DNA of 21,412 nucleotides, taken from positions 1 through 21,412 of the forward strand of contig JAAPAO010000467.1 of NCBI GenBank assembly GCA_013115145.1, given 5' to 3'. How positions within the stretch are numbered: the stretch's first letter is position 1; each line of letters begins with the position of its first letter. Shown here in pieces: positions 8,671 through 19,000 of this stretch. The notes beneath the pieces are model-generated. The model was not told the DNA's origin. It saw nothing but the letters and a program-made list of their open reading frames with translations, and made no database searches. Both the position numbers and the translations under genes were made by a program. The stretch comes from Perkinsus chesapeaki. Its lineage: Eukaryota; Perkinsozoa; Perkinsida; Perkinsidae.

Positions 8671-9597
8671 ATGGCGCCACATAAGAAGCAACAACAGCAG
8701 CAGCAGGCCGGTAACGCGGCGACGGCGGCGACCTCCGAGATGGTCAACGCTCGAACCAAGAACAAGGCCTTGAAGGAGCAGTTATCAAACCTCAATGTAA
8801 GTTGCCTGCCATCAGCTGGCACCATGGGGTGATACTGTTATGTTTCAGCGCATGACCAAGTCCGATGCTAAGCAGCTGGCTAGTCTCACAAAGGAGGTAG
8901 AGGATCTTCGTAATGCTGTGAAGGAACTGATGAAGTTGAGTAAGAGACCCGGTCAGAAGCCGACCAAGATGGAGGTAGCATCATCACTGGGTAGGAGGAG
9001 TACATCCACTGTGTTTCCTGTTAGTTGGACAAGGTCATCCCGGAGAGTGTTCGTGCGGAGGTCATCGACGCCGCCTATGCTCCGACGCGCTCGCCCAGTG
9101 AGGAGCGAGGCCGCCAACAACCGGCTGCTAATGGCAATAAGAATGGCCATAAGGCAGCTCCCTCCACCGGTGTCCGATCAACGCAGCCCCAGCAGCGTCA
9201 AGGGAACAACAAACGTGAGGAGGAGCTGATGTAAAGCTTGATTTGATATCACTTGTGGGCATGGCAGGTTACAACAGCTCGAAGGTTGTAGCGGAGAATC
9301 AGCTTAAGAATATGTTGGGCATGCCACCAGCTCCCCCGAGGCAGCGCACTCAACCACAGGGCAAGAGGAATGCTGAGAAGCAAGCTAAACAAGGGGCACC
9401 GGATAACGAGTGAGTGACCCAGCGTTGTATTGTGTCCAACTGGATGCGATCGTTTCAGACTTGCACAGTCCATCCGAGAGAAACTTCGCCGTGCTAATAC
9501 AAAGGAGGAGGTCCGCGCTGCTACCAATATGGCAAGAGCTGTGGGGATGACGTACGAGGCCGGCCTCGGTGACAAGAAGTTGAGCACTATGGCTTAA
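8671..9597 (+). CDS. Hypothetical coiled-coil protein with Gln-rich start, 5 exons
   Basis: I do not recognise this family. Exons 8671-8796, 8849-8974, 9025-9214, 9268-9409 and 9459-9597 join in frame through introns of 49-53 nt to give 240 residues. The start MAPHKKQ is followed by a short Gln run (CAG/CAA repeats) and an Ala/Thr stretch. A heptad-like helix follows (TKNKALKEQL; LASLTKEVEDLRNAVKELMK), then a low-complexity Gln/Asn/Pro middle. The C-terminal block LAQSIREKLRRANTKEEVRAATNMARAVG looks conserved and helical. There is no signal peptide or membrane segment. It follows VPS45 on the same strand after 271 bp in which I see no other gene. The basic, low-complexity make-up would fit an RNA- or ribosome-associated protein, but that is inference only. 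Confidence 0.75.
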
Positions 9598-10040
9598 GAA
9601 GCTGTCTAGCGGCGGCGGTTGTTGTCATCGTAGTCAATGACATCACCACTATTGAAGTTTATTCTGGCTCGCCTGGCCGACACTTTGCGGTGAATGAGCC
9701 ATAGTGGATGGATTGGTGATGTTAGCGATAACCACTACCAGGAAATAGTAGTTCCCTCCTATTCGTATTGATGGAAGCATTTTCTAGTCTATCTTATGTG
9801 GCGTTGTGTAGTTGGTTTATTAGAGCAAAAGGAGAGGCATAAAGCATAAAGGGGGAGGCGGTGATTGACCGAAACACTGTTGCAAACGCAACAACACTAC
9901 CGATGGTTACAAACTAGATGAGCAACGGTGAGAAGCAACCGTCACATGAAGTTCCGTTAAAGTATATCCCACATACTAAATGTAGTTGGTAGTATTAGCT
10001 TGTAATGCGATACTACTGTTACAATGCTTATCCGGACACA

Positions 10041-10217
10041 TTACGGGCACCAACAGTAAGAGAAGAAGTACGACTCAGGGCTACATTGACAAGTCTTCTC
10101 ACAACCGGAACACGGGCTGTTCAGCTTTCTCAAATAAGATGGTTTATCTGGAATGTCACTCGACCCGATGAGGGCGATAATAGTGCAGATGAGGAGGAGG
10201 AAGATGTACTTGAACAT
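10041..10217 (-). CDS. Possible small secreted cysteine-rich peptide
   Basis: This 58-residue frame has a textbook signal-peptide-like start (MFKYIFLLLICTIIALIG) followed by a short polar region and six Cys in pairs (CSGC, TCQC, YCWC). Nothing else supports it. A plus-strand frame of 75 residues at 10005-10232, ending in an acidic stretch (DEEEEDV), covers the same DNA, and only one of the two can be expected to be real. I do not recognise either. The hydrophobic run of one is the complement of the acidic run of the other, so either could be an artefact. Confidence 0.3.
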   Translation of the reverse strand: MFKYIFLLLICTIIALIGSSDIPDKPSYLRKLNSPCSGCEKTCQCSPESYFFSYCWCP

Positions 10218-10369
10218 CGTCAAAGGAGCTAACTGCGAAGGGAAACTTAATAGCTCAAAAATTGAGACCACTAGTTGAAAGTCCGACTTCGATTGAATAG
10301 TTGTACGTATTCAGCGCACAGTGCCACATGGCGCCTGGCGCCGACTTTGCGCCAGATGGGTGACATACA

Positions 10370-10426
10370 AATTAGAATTTCCATTATCAGTTTCGCTAAA
10401 TTAGAATTTCCATTATCAGTTTCGCT
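10370..10426. repeat. Tandem duplication of a 28-bp sequence
   Basis: AATTAGAATTTCCATTATCA and the eight bases after it (to 10397) are repeated directly at 10399-10426 with one extra A between the copies. There is no coding context. It looks like a recent small duplication. Confidence 0.9.
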
Positions 10427-10458
10427 CTTTGTAACGGCTTTTTCTCCGTAAGTAGTGA

Positions 10459-10770
10459 CTATATAGTAGTCTGGCTTACATCGCTAGCTACGACGTTGCT
10501 CCTCCGAGTCCGTGGTGTCCTAAAAACATCGACTCGGGCTCGGGAGTAGTCGTAAGAGAGACTGCTCCATCTCCGGAGACGACTGCGGAAGCACCCCGTA
10601 GTAACTCGCAATTTGCACGCAATGGAACCCAAATGACCGGGGCCTCTGGAGTCCTACTTGGGAGCAGTCCAGTGCTCGATGGGGAGGATGCCTGGTTCCA
10701 AATAAAAGCTACTTCATTCACCATTTTGGTGTCCAGTTGTGGTCTCATAGTGGAGTTTGAACCAATTTAG
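10459..10770 (+). other. Open frame without a clear start, unrecognised
   Basis: A plus-strand frame stays open for 103 codons between TGA at 10456 and TAG at 10768. Its Pro/Ser/Thr-rich translation (APPSPW, DSGSGVVV, APSPETTAE) looks more protein-like than the antisense frame. There is no ATG in its first half. It may be an exon or remnant of a decayed gene; I cannot assign a function. Confidence 0.25.
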
Positions 10771-10940
10771 CATGGTCCGAACTTCCCTGTGTGTTGTGCG
10801 GCAACTTGTGCCTAGAAGGCGGTTATCCCTTGTGCTCCACCTTCTCCATTGTCCATGCGTGCCCAGGTCGTGTAAGACGGGATAGTGAGAGGTAAAGAAG
10901 GAACGTTTGTAGATCTGCTCGTTGTCGTCTGGTGCTCATC

Positions 10941-12726
10941 ATCATGTCATGATAATTCGTCTATTTAACGAATAAAAAGCAAGATCAACACGTTCGTGCA
11001 ACAAGGCTCTTGTCAGGGCAGAAGGCAGGTACGCGAGTTGAGTACGTGAGTCTGAGTCTTGAAACGGTTGCCCAGACTACCTCCCAAGGCCAGGGCGATG
11101 GCCCATCGCCGATGGGGCATGCCAGGCGAGCGCTGCCGTGCTTCCCCGTCTCCGAATATTGCTAAACTGAAGAAAATCAAGCTGTGTTGAGCTGCTCACT
11201 ACACTCACCGCAACCTGTCCAACTTGAGCAGGGCTCCTGCGCTGTGAAGTTCCTTCGTCGAGTAATTCAACGAGCAAAACGGGGGTATCGCAAGCGACGA
11301 GCCCACTGAAGATGGACGGAATTCAAACTCCGGATAGTCTTGAGTCAAGACTCTTGACAATGTTAGTTGCATTATGTTACGTTGCCTTCGAAGAATTACT
11401 AGGTTCTCTGAAACATTGGGCTTCCGATTGCAGGAGTCTGCCAGGGAAATGATTTCCCGGAAATCAAGGACCAATAAATTCAAATCCTTGAGGAGAATAG
11501 GGATTTGATGATTGGGCAGCCCGATTTGGGCTACAGGAGATCAGGTACATCCCGCTGGAGCAGACAGAAATGAACTTCCCAGGCCCTACAGAGATGTATT
11601 GGGGGGCACTGTCAGCTCCAACAAGTACAGTTCTCGTCAGAGAGCATGTTCAAGCAGGTGTACGCCGAGGGCGGAGAAGTTTATCGTGTGTTTGGCGGCG
11701 CCAAATTGGCGCGCGCCCGCATTGTGTCCGACTCGGACAGTCCGAGGGAGCGTGATTCAGGTTGTCCGTTACCTCGAAGCGGAAGCGAAGTCGAACGAGC
11801 GGCGCTCGTTTGACTTCGCTTCCCGACGATATGACACCGACATGGTTACAAACATTGGCACATGCACAGGTAACATGTGCAATGTTTGGTATCCACAACA
11901 TGCCGCTTGTCTGTCCTCACCCAATACTCCCATCTGACTGCATACGTGATTGCTTATAGATGACAGTGTAGCCGCTGCTTTCTAACCTTACTGCTCCTCC
12001 CCTCTTTGGAGGCTTTACCGACAAGGAAGCGCGTCGCACATTCTTCCAGACTTTAGAGGGCTATTCGACAAATCCAATTTCCGTGAATGTGTTTGATTCC
12101 GGGATTGTGGAGTGTAATCAACAGATCACCGAAGACCTCGAGCATCAGTCCAAGATCGTGGCTGAGCAGTACCACATAATCAACATGTGAATTTCACATG
12201 TCGCAATGCCGACTATGTATAGTTTCACATTGTGAAACTATACATAGTCGGCACTGCCGGCTCGGCAGTACACTCGCCGAGTGGCAGTTCGCCAGTCGCG
12301 AACAGTCCATTCATTATGTTCGCTGGGAGAATCACCCGCGATGTTTGTAAATAGTGATGATCGCAGTCAGTTCTCCACGATGTATGCTACGGAACCGCGT
12401 CCTTGAGTGACTGGATGCGATTGTCGCCCGCTGTCAAACGGCGTTGAAGAATTTGCTCACGCTGTTATACCGTGAAAAGGTCGAAACGCTCAATTCGGCT
12501 GAAATCATTGATGTCGGGAGCATGGTCATCAGTATTGTGTGACATATATCAAGTGGCGTCATCATAGACTCAAAGTATGATACTTCTGCCTATCATAGGT
12601 AGGCTATCAAGCCCAACAGCTTTACCAGCAATAACCAAGCTTCCTACTCCAAATGATAAGAAGTATATTGGCCTGAAGTAGCTTGAAATGTATCATACAT
12701 CATGCATGTGACATGCATTATGTCAC
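10941..12726. repeat. Cluster of perfect palindromes, mostly with a one-base centre
   Basis: At least twelve perfect inverted repeats have arms of 5-23 bp and a single central base: 10941-10953, 11094-11110, 11336-11352 overlapping 11344-11358, 11444-11458 overlapping 11450-11466, 11691-11705, 11732-11746, 12183-12201, 12207-12253 (23+1+23), 12271-12283, 12573-12585, 12589-12599, 12688-12700 and 12702-12718. A 21+1+21 repeat with one mismatch lies at 11781-11823. Others have loops of 3-9 bases (11849-11888 imperfect, 12253-12269, 12708-12726). Nothing else in the window is as dense. The stretch otherwise holds only broken coding fragments. Confidence 0.9.
11622..12542 (+). pseudogene. Broken coding fragments interrupted by palindromes
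   Basis: Three plus-strand stretches read like protein but are not joined by any clean splice model. They are 11622-11813 (MFKQVYAEGGEVYRVFGGAK), 11972-12190 (PPLFGGFTDKEARRTFFQTL, later FDSGIVECNQQITEDLEHQS) and 12411-12542 (ALKNLLTLLYREKVETLNSA). Stops and palindromes separate them: the 21+1+21 palindrome sits at the end of the first, and the 12183 palindrome overlaps the end of the second. They could be remnants of one gene or of a retroelement gag-like frame. I do not recognise the family and found no reverse transcriptase or integrase motif nearby. Confidence 0.4.
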
Positions 12727-13050
12727 AGATTGAATGGAAGTGTACCGCTGCAACTAAATACTAACACAGGGTGAATGAGAAACATTTGGCGTACTATAGT
12801 CTGATCATGAATTGACATGCACTTTCATCAAAGGCCTTCGGTTTTCTTCGGCTCCTCAGGGGTATGAGGAGCTGTCGTACCGCAGACACTCTCTGTATCC
12901 TCGCTCTGGTGGAAAGGCTGCCGATCACCAGGATAAACCTTTCTCGTAACCTGGTGGCCTGCAGGAAATAATATCATAATCTTGCTAATCTATTAGCTAT
13001 GATTCATTGGAAATGAGTCATTGCTTCATGAATGTCGAGGACATGTGAGG
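12543..13050. other. Intergenic stretch without recognised genes
   Basis: After the last broken fragment I see no open frame of interest. The stretch holds several palindromes (to 12726), an 8-bp inverted repeat GCTCCTCA...TGAGGAGC at about 12850-12872, and a CACCAGG...CCTGGTG repeat near 12926-12956. It is the 3' flank of the giant minus-strand gene, whose last exon might extend down to about 13026. Confidence 0.5.
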
Positions 13051-16000
13051 TCAAAGTAATCTCGTTCTCGTGCGATTCCATGAGGAGCCCTCTTGAGTCC
13101 TCCACTCACCTGAGGTCCGAGGTGAACGATGGGGCCTCCGGTGCAGCGATGCCCTGCTGTAACTGTTATTGGAGCCGCTGCCGGTCCTCATGAATTCCAT
13201 GCGAGTATCGTCATCCTCCCCCAGAGGCCCCTCAACCTCCTCCCAAGCCTCGATGCCTGTGCGAGCTCTTGGGACCTTCATCGCGCTTCTTCGAATACTT
13301 GAACCTACGGGAACTATAGTGAGTCGTAAGTCTCTGGATAGCAGCTCTACTCGACAATCCACGACCTCATGGTCACTAATACATTTACATTTCACTAATA
13401 TCATTTACGACAACCGAAGTTTGCGCACCATTCAAGTCGTGATATTTTTGTTGCATATTGGCGCCGTCCTCTTCATCCTCTGGAACGTGGAAGATGTCAT
13501 CGTCCTCGCCCAGATCTTCGTCATCTTCGATTGGCTCCTCCACACGCTCGGGAAGCTGCTGGCGTAGGGTCTCCAATGCGGCCTTTGCAGCGTCCTGATC
13601 CTGCGGTCTCCAGATAACCTGAACCCATAAACTGGCATTGCGTCTTTAACTGAACTCGTCACTCTTGTTTTTGTTCGCCCCCCACGGATCCCTCCAACTT
13701 CCGTTGTATATTCGTAGCCAATCTTAGCATTACCAGTCTTGTCGAAATCGAGTTGATGAGCACCCGTAGCGAAGCGGCGGCGTCTGAGTCTCACACACAC
13801 ATACCGTAAGATGAGGGCTAGGACAAGGCAGCCTCCAATGATACCAAGGATATGGAAAGCGTTGAGGCGGAAATAGACGTCTAGCGGCCCCGCGGCAAGG
13901 GTGAACTGTTCCATAGTGCCACAGCCGTCTGCGTTTGCATCATGACAATAGCAGAGTTGGAGAGTCTTTGTGGACGACCCAGATTTGCCGAAGTCGAACT
14001 CGCCGACAGAGCGATCCTCATTAAGCAAGATTTCAGACGGGTTACCGAGGGGTTTGGAACTGCCGTCACCACATGAGCCCTCCGCGAGAAGTACCGCTTG
14101 ATCGCCTTCTGTGAGAAGAATGCCTTCTATCTCGACTCGGCAGTCGGACTGTATAGGGCACCTGAGGACCACCGACGACCGCAATGGGCCAGAGATTATC
14201 ATGCCACCAATGGCGATGTTGAAGTGCTCCGGCTTGGTGCAGTTCCAACCATCTAGGCTGAATGCAATCCTCATACACGCACATATAGCCCTCACAGATC
14301 CGAAGCCGAACTGTTTCAATACGAAGGACCCATCCGGCTCTCGTCCGACAGGCTTCTCTACCACACTATCTTCGGAAGCCCCACATATCGTGTCATCTTC
14401 TTGAGAGGTCGATGCATAATTGGTTGTCGCGCCTGATGGCACGGAGACCGTAGTGAGGAATATGTCTGCCCCTTCGATGTCACCTACACCGGTAACCTCG
14501 CAGAGTTGGCCGGCAGCGCAAGGCAAGAACGGGTCGGTGGAGTTACCCTCTTTGGCGATATTCAGCGTCGGGCTGATGACATCGATCTCACCAAGATCTA
14601 CTAGAGCCCCCGCATCACCGTTTTCGTGGCAGCTACCAGTGCAGCCACATGCTCTGTATTTCCCCTCAGGCAACTGGCTGACATCAACGACGAGAGTACC
14701 CTCACCACGAGGATCTACGTCTGATACCATGAACACTTCGTCACTGCCTATGCTGCTGTTGCATTGGCGGCTCACCGGCCTAACTTCGATCTTCCATCCT
14801 CGAGTAGGTTGTCCTATCATTGTCACCGGCAATGTCGCCGTCCCCTTGTAGCGACCCAGAGCTGTGTGATACTCGCCAGAGCTCGGCTTGAACCCTTCAA
14901 CGTGGAGCCTGCCTATTTTGTGAGGAGACCGAGCTAAGCAGGGGTTTTCGACCCAGTCGGGAAGGCCAGTGAAGGGACAATAGCAGAGTACAAAAACGTC
15001 TGCACTTGCAAAAGAGGGCAAAACGAATATTGCCATTTGCTCATTATCGGTGATGGCTGACGCATTGACAATCATGTCGCCAAATGCCTCTACGACGATG
15101 TTCGTGCATGGCCGATCTGCACTATTGAGAACCTTAAGGCGGTCTCGACTATCGAGGCCGACGCCGTCTATGGAAACTGTACAAGTCTCGCCTGGTACGC
15201 AAGAGTGATTCACACCCTGCTCCACGGAGCCCGACACGATGAGGTCTCCGGCACGAAGATGATAAGAGGCCTCGATCACGCAGTCGCTGTCATCCAGCCC
15301 AGCCGCACAATAGCAGACAGTGTAATTACCGCCTCTTGGCATGGCTCTTGGAGGTATGACTACCCCCCATGCCACCGAGCGTCCCTGGTAAAGGGAGACC
15401 GGTAAGCTCGTTCGAACGGCAGCTTGGGGGAGATTGCTGCAGGAATCGCCGACGGCAATGGTGACCCGGTCTCGACGGCTAAGCCCAAAGCTAGCTCCCG
15501 TGTAGTTAAATATGCAGTTGGCGTCCATCGCCCCACAGATAACGGAATCATTGGAGGTTTGATCTATACCAATAGAGCGGACTATGCCGGCTTTCACATT
15601 GAACTGATCAGCGTATAAACATCGGTCATTCTGCTGCTCTCTTTCTGCTAGCATTCGGGGGTCCGTTGCGAAAGAAGCACAGACGCATACTGTGTAGGTG
15701 CCAAGGACACCGAAGCGGTAAGGATTCAGGAAGGACCCTAGCGTCGGGCTGGAGAAGGAGTACCCCGTGATGGTAACCCGCTCATTGCCTGGTAAATAAA
15801 GTACAGTTCGGGCTAGAGCACACATCCTTGCCTTCCGTGGGTGGATCCATGCTCCGCACAATTAGACTATCGTTTGCAGGTGGACATGATACGCCGCGAG
15901 TCGCCAACAAGCGGTCAGTGTCCTTCACCATTCCCGTGCCCGAAATACGCATCCGGCATTGCGAGCCGATTGTGCATTCAAATCTGCAAACGTACATGCT

Positions 16001-19000
16001 GAATGCTCCAACTCGCGTTGCAGCAGAGGCGCGTTAGTTACGTAGGGGAACCCTCATCGGCGGGTAATCTCACCTTTGGTTGCCATACACACCATTCACT
16101 GTAAGGTTCCCCACTAGCGTTTCGACCGCTCCACCGCCACCGCACAATGTCCCCGGACTTGTGCAATAACACAGAGAGAAGCTTCCCGGTTGAGCAGGGA
16201 AGGATAAGTGAAAACCGGTACTGGCCTGCGCCGATGTCTGAAGGAGCAGATCGTTGAGCGAACGGTAGCGATCGGTAATGTCACCAGTTGTATCTGGGTT
16301 ACTCCATACGGTTGCGATGGAAATGCCGATAGAGCAAGCGCCGTGGAATTGGCACAGAAGGGAGTCGTCTTCAATGCGAGCTTATCGATAGGTGACAGCT
16401 GATACCTGATCGGCGAGCATCTTCGCTTGAACTCTTGACCTGGCCAGCGAAGCTCACCCATTTATGAGTATATTGCAGGGTTGGCCTAGGACACAGACGT
16501 GGTCCTGATTTAGAAGCGGACCGATAACATTCAGAGCTCCACTGAAGCCTGTGAACTTGGAAAGGGTATCGCACCCAGTCTTATAGTGGATCACAGCTGA
16601 ACACCAGCAAAGGGTAAATGTACCTGAGAACGCGCCATCCGACTCGAACTAAAGAACAGCGATGCCGTCACCTATTTGCGGAAGGCTTGTGCGCTGCACA
16701 ACCGCGGTAATCCAGCGACCCTCCCCGTCAGCTTGCTTGACAGGGATAACTTCTTCCTCATCGACTTCATCCGGGCCTCGCGGAACCTGAGTCGTCCAGT
16801 TTAGTGCTGGCTGACTAAGCCCCAGCTGACTCCGCATTGGCCTGGACTCGCGCCCGTCAACAAAACCAGCTTGTCTTCTTTTGACAAGCCGTAACCTTTG
16901 ATCGATATGCTGCAGTCTCGTGCCTGCCGAATCCGCATTCTCGCTACCAGAGCATTAGACAACGCTCACTTGGGTACAGGAAAACACCTGGCCGGCTGAT
17001 GGCCCTAGCACGTCAATGCGCCCAAGAGGTACGGAATAATTATCGGCTGTTGGAGTCCCTCGGGGGCAATCTCCGAGACATATGCAAATTCCATACGAGC
17101 CGACAACCTGGAAAAGATCACCAGCTTCACTTGACTTATTTGCCCTCTTCGATACGTAAGGGTATCCAAGGTCGAAGTTTGACGTGTGCTCCTCGTCTCC
17201 GAAGTAGGCCACTTCGATTGGCGCATCCTTCCTCCCTCGCCATCGGTCATGCGCTGTGCTATTGTGGTCCCCACAAGATGGCGGCATCTCTCCCTCAGAG
17301 GACGCGCGAAGTACAACCACTCTACTCGCTGTTGCCTTCTTTGAGAAGCCTGTCGTGTTGACATAGTACGAGCTCGAAGAATCCCAAAGCGCCTACTTCT
17401 GACGTCGATAATGCATTTGCCTGTTTCGCTTTGAGCAGTGTACACAGTGACCGAGCAAGACCAGACAGAATAGGCCCTTGCAGGGCCATAGACGGTCAAG
17501 CTGCCAGCTGCCGTCACGAAGTCCTCGTCACGTGTTGGCTGGCATGGGCGGCCCTCCCCCCCGCTGCAGTAGCAAATACTGAGCTGTATGCCACGCTAAA
17601 ATGGAGAAAATTTCCACTGGCGTGAAAATGGACTTAGATTACCCAGAAGGCAGAGGAGTCCAGAGACACCTGTGCGAGGTTGGCATAGGTCGAGGACGAG
17701 TCCACAGATACATCGACAAGCCTACCACTGTTGATCTGAAAGTTGGTGATTCAAGTCACCGTTGCCAAGCGTACTGGAGCCGCCACGACGCCTACAGTGG
17801 ACTTCAACTGCGGGTGCAGCGCATAATATGTATTATGGCAGTAGTTATTACTGCTATAATTAACCACTGGGCCAGTATTACTAATAATACTGGCCTAATA
17901 CTGGCCTAATACTGGCGTAATACTGGCCCAGTGGTTGAGTTAGTGGTCAAAGCGAGTGTATTATACACGTAGGTAGGTAGTGGGCGAACTTCCGTAAGAC
18001 TAGCGACTTCAGAAAATCCAAGAGGCTCGTTTGGGTTGAGATCAAGACAAGATATGATCTTGCAAATTCTCACGGACGGTGAAGCGATAAAGAAGAAGAT
18101 TTTTACATCAGGAATCAGACGATCTCCAGGGCACTCTTGGTCGAAGGTGACCAGCTTGACTTTATCGTACTGAGTTAACCTATATCCTTGTATAGTGAAG
18201 TTGCAGCCATCCTCATAGGCCACTCCACATACAACATGCCTCTGGTCAATATACGCTCCTCGGACCTAACCGCGCACTCCTCGAGCTCACACCCGAGCTG
18301 CTTGCTCACATGCACCGTTATGCCATAACCTCTGTCGTATTCTCCCCAGTCTTCGCACGGACCTTTGCCAAGACAGAAACACGTGGTGTACACCGAAGGC
18401 GTCTTCACCACTCCAACTGAGAACACAGCCTCAGGGGACTCCTTCACGAGCATCCCAGCCACCCTTGTCAACATGGCTCGACTGTCGGTCGCGAGGCTGC
18501 TGCAGTTAGTGCCGTAAACCCTATCGTACATGACTACTCGGTGACCCCAGGTGAGACCAAAACCTTCGATTCTCAAGGTGCATGGGACCCCAGCACGGCA
18601 CTCAAGCTCTTGGTCGATGCTGATGTCTCTGGCTGGGGAAGCCTCCAATGGTCCAGGCTCGGCCCGAACAACTAGCGTTCCGGGGACAGGCATACAGCGT
18701 CCTTGACCGAAGCAGTAGCAAACACTCAGGTTCCTCTGGCCACGGTACGGGATGACCTCGCCAGCGTAGATACCAAACGATACCAGCTGCCGCTCACTGC
18801 TGGCAACAACAATCCTTCCGGGATCTGTCGAGAACAGCCCCGACGTCACGACGTCACAGGATTCGTTTAACAGTTTAGCTTTAGCGAAGCCATCCATTGA
18901 TAAGGCACCGCCCTCAAAATCTACTATACATTCCTGTGACGTGACGCACGTCCAGTTTCGTTCGTACTCTTGTTCGTTTGTGAGACCCTGAACGGTTAGA

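Noticed and set aside
11205-11483. 92-residue minus-strand frame in the palindrome region
   Set aside because: The composition is not protein-like and it spans three palindromes; it is probably a chance frame.
13432-15861. Treating the 809-residue frame as a separate gene
   Set aside because: Its start region is intronic (15781-15823) and the Cys-x-Cys module series continues upstream through many exons to a signal peptide at 20796.
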